The notes under the pieces were generated by a model that saw only the letters and a list, made by a program, of their open reading frames with translations, was not told where the DNA came from and searched no databases. Made by a program: the position numbers and the translations under genes. From Exophiala sp. HKRS030 (taxonomy: Eukaryota > Ascomycota > Eurotiomycetes > Chaetothyriales > Herpotrichiellaceae), in assembly GCA_023897205.1 (NCBI GenBank), contig JAHWDD010000024.1:3950-19091 (forward strand): a stretch of 15,142 nt of DNA, given 5' to 3'. Positions within the stretch are counted from its first letter, which is position 1. Each line of letters opens with the position of its first letter. Shown in pieces: positions 10,343-15,142 of the stretch.

Positions 10343-11313
10343 TCACAGTTTTACACCAGCTTTCCTCTCTTTCTCCGCGCGCCTCTTTACGAAATCTCCC
10401 ATCATTCTTATTGGCTCACTCGGCCTCCTTCGCTCGCTCTCCTTCCCCATGGCACAAGTGTACTCCCCTAAATCCGGGAGTTCATACGCCTGCCCAAATT
10501 GCTCAATGCCTGCTTCGATGCCTGCAGCCAGGCCCACTTGTTCCCACTTCCTGATCAATGCTTTCTGACCTCTCACTGCGCATATTCCATTCTGCTCCAG
10601 GCACTTAATCCAATCATCCACAGCCTCGTTCAGCATCTCTGGCTCGACAACCTTTTCTACAAGGCCCCATTTGAGTGCCTCATCTGCAGAGATATTCTCT
10701 CCCATCATCAGAAGCATCCTAGTCCGCCCCCACCCAATCAATCCCGGGAACAAGGCAGCTTCAATCACACTGGGAACACCAAAGCGCACCTGGCCAATAG
10801 TAAGCATCAAGCAGGGAGTTCGAGTAGAGTTTGTCTCCATCTAGACAACGTGTCTTGTCTGTGACCCACCTCAGGCATTCCAAGTACAGCATCCCTGCTG
10901 GCGACCCTGAAGTCGCAGGCAACAGCAATATCCAAACCGCCGCCGAGGGCGTATCCATTCACCATCCCAATGACCGGCACAGGACAATCCCTGATACTCT
11001 TACAAGCCAAATGAATCCTGGAGATGAAGGCCCTGGCTGCCGCGGGGGAGTCTATATTTGCCATTTCGGCAATGTCAGCGCCACCGACGAAGGCTCTGTT
11101 GCCATCTCCAGTAATTACAATAGCTATAAGGTCTTGATTGCGCTGCGTAACCTCGGTAAGTGTTTTTGGGAGAAGATTGATCAGGTGAGTGTTCAGACTA
11201 TTAAGTTTAGACGGCCGGGAGATCGTGAGTGTCGCCACCTTTCCGTTGGCATATCGAGTGAGGTTTATCAGAATCGTACCCAGATCTCCAGTGGCCATAT
11301 TGTGATGCTGCAT
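10343..11313 (-). CDS. Enoyl-CoA hydratase/isomerase (crotonase family), peroxisomal type
   Basis: Two exons, 11313-10870 and 10789-10343, with an 80-bp intron (donor GTGGGT, acceptor CCAG), encode 296 residues. The ATG at 11313 is the first in frame; a second at 11298 (Met6) is an alternative. Crotonase signatures are clear: oxyanion-hole segment AFVGGADIAEM (residues 74-84), then NGYALGGGLDIAVACD (119-134), then MPEVRFGVPS from residue 146, reading across the splice junction. The second catalytic acid is Glu148. At the first acid position, exactly 20 residues earlier as in rat hydratase (Glu144/Glu164), there is Asp128 rather than Glu. The expected role is hydration, or double-bond isomerisation, of an enoyl-CoA thioester, probably made by the neighbouring ligase. 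The C-terminus GVKL is a weak PTS1-like signal. It resembles the AKT3-type hydratases of Alternaria toxin loci in family and gene context, but this is not specific. It diverges from the regulator gene. Confidence 0.92.
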
Positions 11314-12298
11314 GTACAATATCAGCAGGACTGGTGCCGAATTTGTAGCTTTCGGTGTAGGTGTTTGGGAGGCTCGTTATACGCTTCCTCCGAAGCTAGT
11401 GTGCAATCGTGAAGTAAGACTTTTCTCAGGAAACAGAATGTTGTACTATAAATGCTAAATCGAGCTCCTGCTTTCCCCATCTTTAAGTAGACGATCATGA
11501 GATAATATAGATCGCCTTCTCTCTCTCGTCCACGCGGCGGCTACTGCACCGCCCCTTTACTATCCTACCGAGCAGATCACATCCGAGGTCTAGGCTCCGA
11601 CCCGCTAACCTTCACTGCGCAGGGCCCCGTCGCCCCCAGAAGGACTCGGAGCCGTGAAATGCTGCCTATCGCCTGCTCTTGCTAGGCTACTACCGGGGTC
11701 ACACAAGGGCTTAACATTAAGGCAGGCGTTGTTTAACTGGTCAGCATTGCCGAATTGTCGAAAGAACCGCCTCCTCCTAGGTAAGAGAGTTTCCTTGCGA
11801 TTATCTCTTAGTTTGCAAAAACAATTCAAGCCGCTGTTTCCGACCAAGCCGAGTGTATTCGAGTGGCGCCAAGTCGTGCCGCCGCTAGCCCACGAACGAA
11901 GAAATAGGAAATAGCCAACATAATTGGTCTTGTTAACTTAGTCTGCAGAGCTAGATGACTCTACGCTGTGAACTGTACTGTAGGATAATGTCTGGCCGTT
12001 CCGCCAATCTGCTTCAACCTCCGCGGCTCAGAAATAACTTGATTTTGCCAAATGCCGAGGTTGCAATTTACCCCGCAAACCTTAATGAGAACCGAGCGTT
12101 TCGCCTGGTGAGACCTTTGGCCCCAAGAGTGCCACATTCACGATTCTTGTGGTCATTTGATTACAGCTTCTCAGGTAGTAGACGAAATCAGACAACAGCC
12201 TCAAATATCTTCAAAAGATTTAACATAACCCCCCTCGAAAGCTAGATCAGTGGCGCATACCGCATCTCAACCAGCTGAAAGAAGAAGAGACAACTCTC
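11314..12298. promoter_or_regulatory. Divergent intergenic region between crotonase and regulator genes
   Basis: The 985 bases between the opposed starts hold a CTATAAAT element (about 11444-11451), an 8-bp inverted repeat (11593-11600 with 11646-11653, GGCTCCGA) and one copy of TGCCGAGGTTG at 12053-12063. Frames at 11654-11914 and 11955-12245 encode nothing I recognise; in particular neither gives the CxxC-x6-C pattern of a Zn2Cys6 domain. The regulator frame is open upstream of its ATG back to 12224, so an additional 5' exon joining near 12245-12251 cannot be excluded. Confidence 0.5.
12053..12063 (+). promoter_or_regulatory. Candidate regulator site, copy 3
   Basis: TGCCGAGGTTG, identical over 11 bases to the complement of 7312-7322. 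It lies about 236 bases upstream of the regulator ATG and 740 bases from the crotonase start, so it would fit autoregulation of the regulator gene. Function is inferred. Confidence 0.4.
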
Positions 12299-14681
12299 AT
12301 GTCTCATGAGGATGGAGCATCATTGTTAGATGCTGAGTTCTTGTCAGCTTTCTTCTCAGGCAAGAACGACCTGGCAGGACGGAATAACAATATGGATGCT
12401 ACAGCGAAAGGCCATTATGATGATGACGACATCGACATGTATACGTCGCCACCAAGTCCGCAAGGCTACTCAGAGCTATGTGACATGCTGCTTCACGCTG
12501 GTGCGTAATCTTATCTATTTTCAATAGTATATTACCGCCACTAAACCCAGCCCAGAGGGCCTTGATATTGTGCCGCATTGTTTAGACATGGTCTCTTCCA
12601 GACGAGACGCCGGCTGCTATTCAGGAGAGCAGGCGGCCCCGGACGCTACAGCGAAAGGCCATTATGATGATGACGATATCGACATGTATACGTCGCCATC
12701 AAGTCCGCAAGGCTACTCAGAGCTATGTGACATGCTGCTTCACGCTGGTGCGTAATCTTATCTATTTTCAATAGTATATTACCGCCACTAAACCCAGCCC
12801 AGAGGGCCTTGATATTGTGCCGCGTTGTTTAGACATGGTCTCTTCCAGACGAGACGCCGGCTGCTATTCAGGAAAGCTGGCGGCTCCCAAAAGCCATGCA
12901 GCAACTGCATATTCGATTGACGGGGTCCCAAACGCCTTCACAGAAGCATTAAATAACCTGGGCGACGAACTGATGCACCTATATTTCAGGAAAGTACATC
13001 CACTCCTGCCTGTAGTAGACGAGCACAGATTCTATTTGCGATATGGTTTAAGACAAGCCGCGCATCTGCAGCAACCTGACCAAAGTCTCGTTTTCTATTC
13101 CATGATGTTTGTGGCATTCGGACACCTAAACAATGAGCAGCTTCAGAGGACGTCAGTCTCGTCGATCAAGGAAGGCCAGAAAAGACTTTTCAGCCTCGTA
13201 ACATCACTATACAGTGCAACCGTTGCGAAGATGGATCCAGACCAAGAGGTTGCATTGACACAGGCGGCTTTGCTGCTGAGTTATTGGACTCCGTCTTATG
13301 CTTCTAAAGAAGTTGACAATTTCTGGATTAATGAGTCACTGAAACATGTCTTAGCGGTGAGGGCATCAAAATCGCAGGGAAGCACCAGCTCTCGGCATCG
13401 CTTGCTATGGTGGTGTTATACTGTTCGGAATCGATTATCGTCATTTATTCTCCGACGACCGGACCAATCAAGTTCTTCCTCCTCTGCGAAGAAATTGACT
13501 TTGGAGGATTTTAGAGGAGATTTAAGCTTCCCTGGTTTTACAGGAATCGGAGAAAAGACTCGGATGGTTAAGGCATTCATTTCATTGTGCGATCTAACTA
13601 ACATTATGGCGGAAGTGTTGAAGTTCAGTCAGCAGCAGCGCGAAGGACAAGATTTTGGGGGTTTGAACGACAAGATGTTCGATATCCAGGCCGAGAAAAG
13701 ACTGGAGAAGATTGCTTCGCTAGAAATGGACCTCACCATGTGGCAGAGAGAGTTTGAGCGCGAGAATGAGCAAATCAAACCGGTGGACCGACACAATTAT
13801 GAAAAGTTCCATCTAAATATGATACGTGTCATCTATAGGTACGTGGTCTAGTTCGCTTATCCTTCCCAACTTTGGGGTGTCGTCGGAATGCTTAGTCTTC
13901 AATCGACCTCTAGGGCAACAATTTCGTCTCTCTACGAACCTTTCCTGGCATCTAGGCCCTATGGGATTCCAACCACAAAACGTCTGCGGCATGTAGCCAT
14001 AAAGAGGGTCAAAGAATCATCAACTCGCATCGCGTCGTATGTCGGGCAAACGCTCGAAGACACAGGGATCGAAAATTTCCCAATACCAATGTAAGATCCC
14101 AATGCTTGATTCATGCATCTCTTCCCTTGATATCGTTTTAATCAGTCAGCTTCAGAGGCGCTTGGATCGCACTCCCAATCGCAATTCACCTCGTCGAAAT
14201 AAACCGGCTAAATCCAAGTGCGTCCGCCATCCACATCTTCAGGTCCAAGACCGCTACCGCTGTCTCCACAAGCCTCCACCGTCTAAGGCCTCTAATGCGC
14301 GTCCTTCATGGTCTCCTATTGCGATTTGAAGGTGCCGAATTCATCTCTCAGCTAATCGATGCCGTCATCCGTACAATAGGCAAGGTGTTGCGACAGCGGT
14401 GCCGCTCCAGTTACTGCGCAAATACCGTTATGGAAGACAATGGCGATTTTGATACGAGATCTGCTAACGTACTCATCAGATCTGGTATGATGGCATCCAA
14501 TAGCTGGAATGATGTTCAAGTGGACCGAGAAAACTCACCGTTCGTAGATGGAGAAATGGGACTACAGCAAGGAGGGAAACAGGAACCTAAAGTCACGTTG
14601 GAGGAAGGGGAGCTGTTGGGATCGGTGTCGAAATTAGTATGGTTATGTCTTTCAAATAAGATGTTTGTGGAGCTGGTCTGA
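12299..14681 (+). CDS. Fungal-specific transcription factor domain protein, no DNA-binding domain visible
   Basis: A consistent model has five exons, 12299-12500, 12607-12747, 12854-13838, 13914-14090 and 14156-14681, totalling 676 residues. The third exon carries the start of a fungal_trans-type domain (LYFRKVHPLLPVVDEHRF, then a helical region with LLSYWTP and RLLWWCYTVRNR), and the last exon continues it (WIALPIAIHLVEINRL, LRPLMRVLHGLLLRFEG). This is the middle homology region of Zn2Cys6 regulators, related to cutinase-regulator (CTF1-beta) types. Upstream, only acidic sequence with a repeated YDDDDIDMYTSP is seen; no cysteine cluster was found. Introns 3 (GTACGT donor, 75 bp) and 4 (GTAAGA donor, acceptors at 14149 or 14155) are well supported. 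Introns 1 and 2 are less sure: keeping the frame needs either donor GTGCGT with acceptor GAG, as modelled, or donor GTAATC (12505) with acceptor CAG (12601). It is probably the nuclear regulator of the adjacent ligase, crotonase and transporter genes, or a defective derivative. Confidence 0.75.
12398..12891 (+). repeat. 247-bp tandem duplication inside the regulator gene
   Basis: Copy 1 is 12398-12644 and copy 2 is 12645-12891. The first roughly 225 bases of each differ at only three positions (two in exon, one in intron); the last 20 or so diverge more. Each copy carries the end of one exon, a whole intron and the start of the next exon, so the gene now has two nearly identical introns with a hybrid exon between them. 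Under the frame-preserving splice model the added exon is 141 nt, exactly 47 codons. Confidence 0.93.
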
Positions 14682-14772
14682 AAATTATTCCACTCATGGA
14701 GCTCCCATCATTCTCGCCGGATATCTAAAAGGATCACGGAGCATACAGCGAAGAACGTTTATAAAAGGAAAT

Positions 14773-14792
14773 AAAAAAAAAAAAGGGGGGGG
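14773..14792. repeat. A12G8 homopolymer tract
   Basis: Twelve A followed directly by eight G, read directly. It lies about 90 bases after the regulator stop. Length of such tracts is prone to slippage and to sequencing error. Confidence 0.8.
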
Positions 14793-14905
14793 TCATGGAT
14801 TGAGCCTACAGTTGGCTTAATGTTAGGGATGCCAAGCCACTAGCCAGTCGCCCTACAAATGGTACCCTCGGGCGCTGAGTTCTACACCCAGTGTTCAGTC
14901 TTGCC

Positions 14906-14948
14906 CTCTGCGAGCACGCAGAGCGTAGGCCTACGGGAGGCCTGCGGG
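14906..14948. repeat. Adjacent hairpin, palindrome and tandem repeat
   Basis: A perfect 7-bp hairpin (CTCTGCG, loop AGCA, CGCAGAG; 14906-14923) abuts a perfect 12-bp palindrome CGTAGGCCTACG (14924-14935), which overlaps two tandem 11-mers, AGGCCTACGGG and AGGCCTGCGGG (14927-14948, one mismatch). The structure is seen; function is unknown. Confidence 0.7.
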
Positions 14949-15142
14949 ACGATGGACTCACACCTTCTCGCGGTGTCCGGTGTTAAGCGCTGAAAAAACG
15001 TGAACTGAGATGAGCCTAAACAACGAAAGAGAGGGCGCGACTGCGACGTGTCAAAATACCCAAAAAAGAGGGAATCGATTTAGAAACCATCCGACGCGTC
15101 AGTATCCAGCTCGGACCTGGAACCGAAGCAAGTCCTATCGAA

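Larger units (their letters stand above)
14682..15142. other. Downstream region of the regulator gene
   Basis: It contains the probable 3' untranslated region, an A12G8 homopolymer tract (14773-14792) and a compact symmetric block at 14906-14948. From about 15010 two overlapping plus-strand frames (one with ATG 15010, one open from 15020) and an antisense frame stay open to the right edge, each 40 or so codons. With no motif I cannot tell which, if any, is a gene end or exon. Confidence 0.45.

Noticed and set aside
11593..11653. 8-bp inverted repeat GGCTCCGA considered as a mobile-element end
   Set aside because: Too short, arms only about 45 bases apart, no target-site duplication and no element-like content.
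11605..11914. Open frames on both strands upstream of the regulator, considered as a missing Zn2Cys6 exon
   Set aside because: Cysteine spacing does not match the family and there is no splice path that joins to the regulator frame convincingly.
12849..12925. Alternative frame after the CAG acceptor in copy 2, containing a CxxC (PCSNC)
   Set aside because: The frame meets a TGA within 30 codons and has only one cysteine pair, so it is not a zinc cluster.
15010..15142. Open frames running to the right edge
   Set aside because: Three frames on two strands stay open over about 40 codons, none with a recognisable motif, so no gene is called.

Overview
The window looks like nuclear DNA of a filamentous ascomycete (Pezizomycotina). 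The genes that can be read are broken by short introns of 48 to about 106 bp with fungal-type donors (GTCCGT, GTAGGT, GTACGT, GTAAGA) and CTAAC/CTGAC-like branch sites. The protein families are typical of moulds: an MFS sugar-type transporter, a 4-coumarate-CoA-ligase-like AMP-binding enzyme, a peroxisomal-type crotonase and a fungal-specific transcription factor. Genus cannot be fixed from the sequence alone. No RNA gene, CRISPR array, transposase or rRNA was found.

Left part (1-5600): sparse and eroded. An open frame runs in from the left edge and stops at 514. It is followed by about 2.3 kb with no gene I can support. A poorly resolved intron-containing gene or gene relic lies at 2831-3777. 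A member of a fungal family often misnamed 'vegetative cell wall protein gp1' lies at 4119-5153; it carries one in-frame TGA and is otherwise open to its natural end.

Right part (5600-14700): a compact four-gene block that reads like a small metabolic cluster. The MFS transporter (5607-7181, minus) and the acyl-CoA ligase (7907-9910, plus, six exons) diverge from a shared 725-bp promoter. The ligase converges on an enoyl-CoA hydratase/isomerase (10343-11313, minus, two exons), which diverges from a regulatory gene (12299-14681, plus, five exons). The 9-mer CCGAGGTTG occurs in both divergent promoters, and a perfect 14-bp palindrome built from its CCGAGG core lies in the first. This suggests one regulator for the block.

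Inferred logic: the transporter moves a small organic substrate, the ligase activates a carboxylic acid as its CoA thioester, and the crotonase hydrates or isomerises an enoyl-CoA. Both enzymes end in PTS1-like tripeptides (PKL, VKL), pointing to peroxisomes. Gene content resembles the ligase/hydratase/regulator part of Alternaria AK/AF-toxin-type loci, but a catabolic acid-utilisation cluster fits equally well and no backbone synthase is present. The regulator is the oddest gene: it has a recent 247-bp tandem duplication spanning an exon-intron-exon junction, and no Zn2Cys6 DNA-binding domain is visible upstream.
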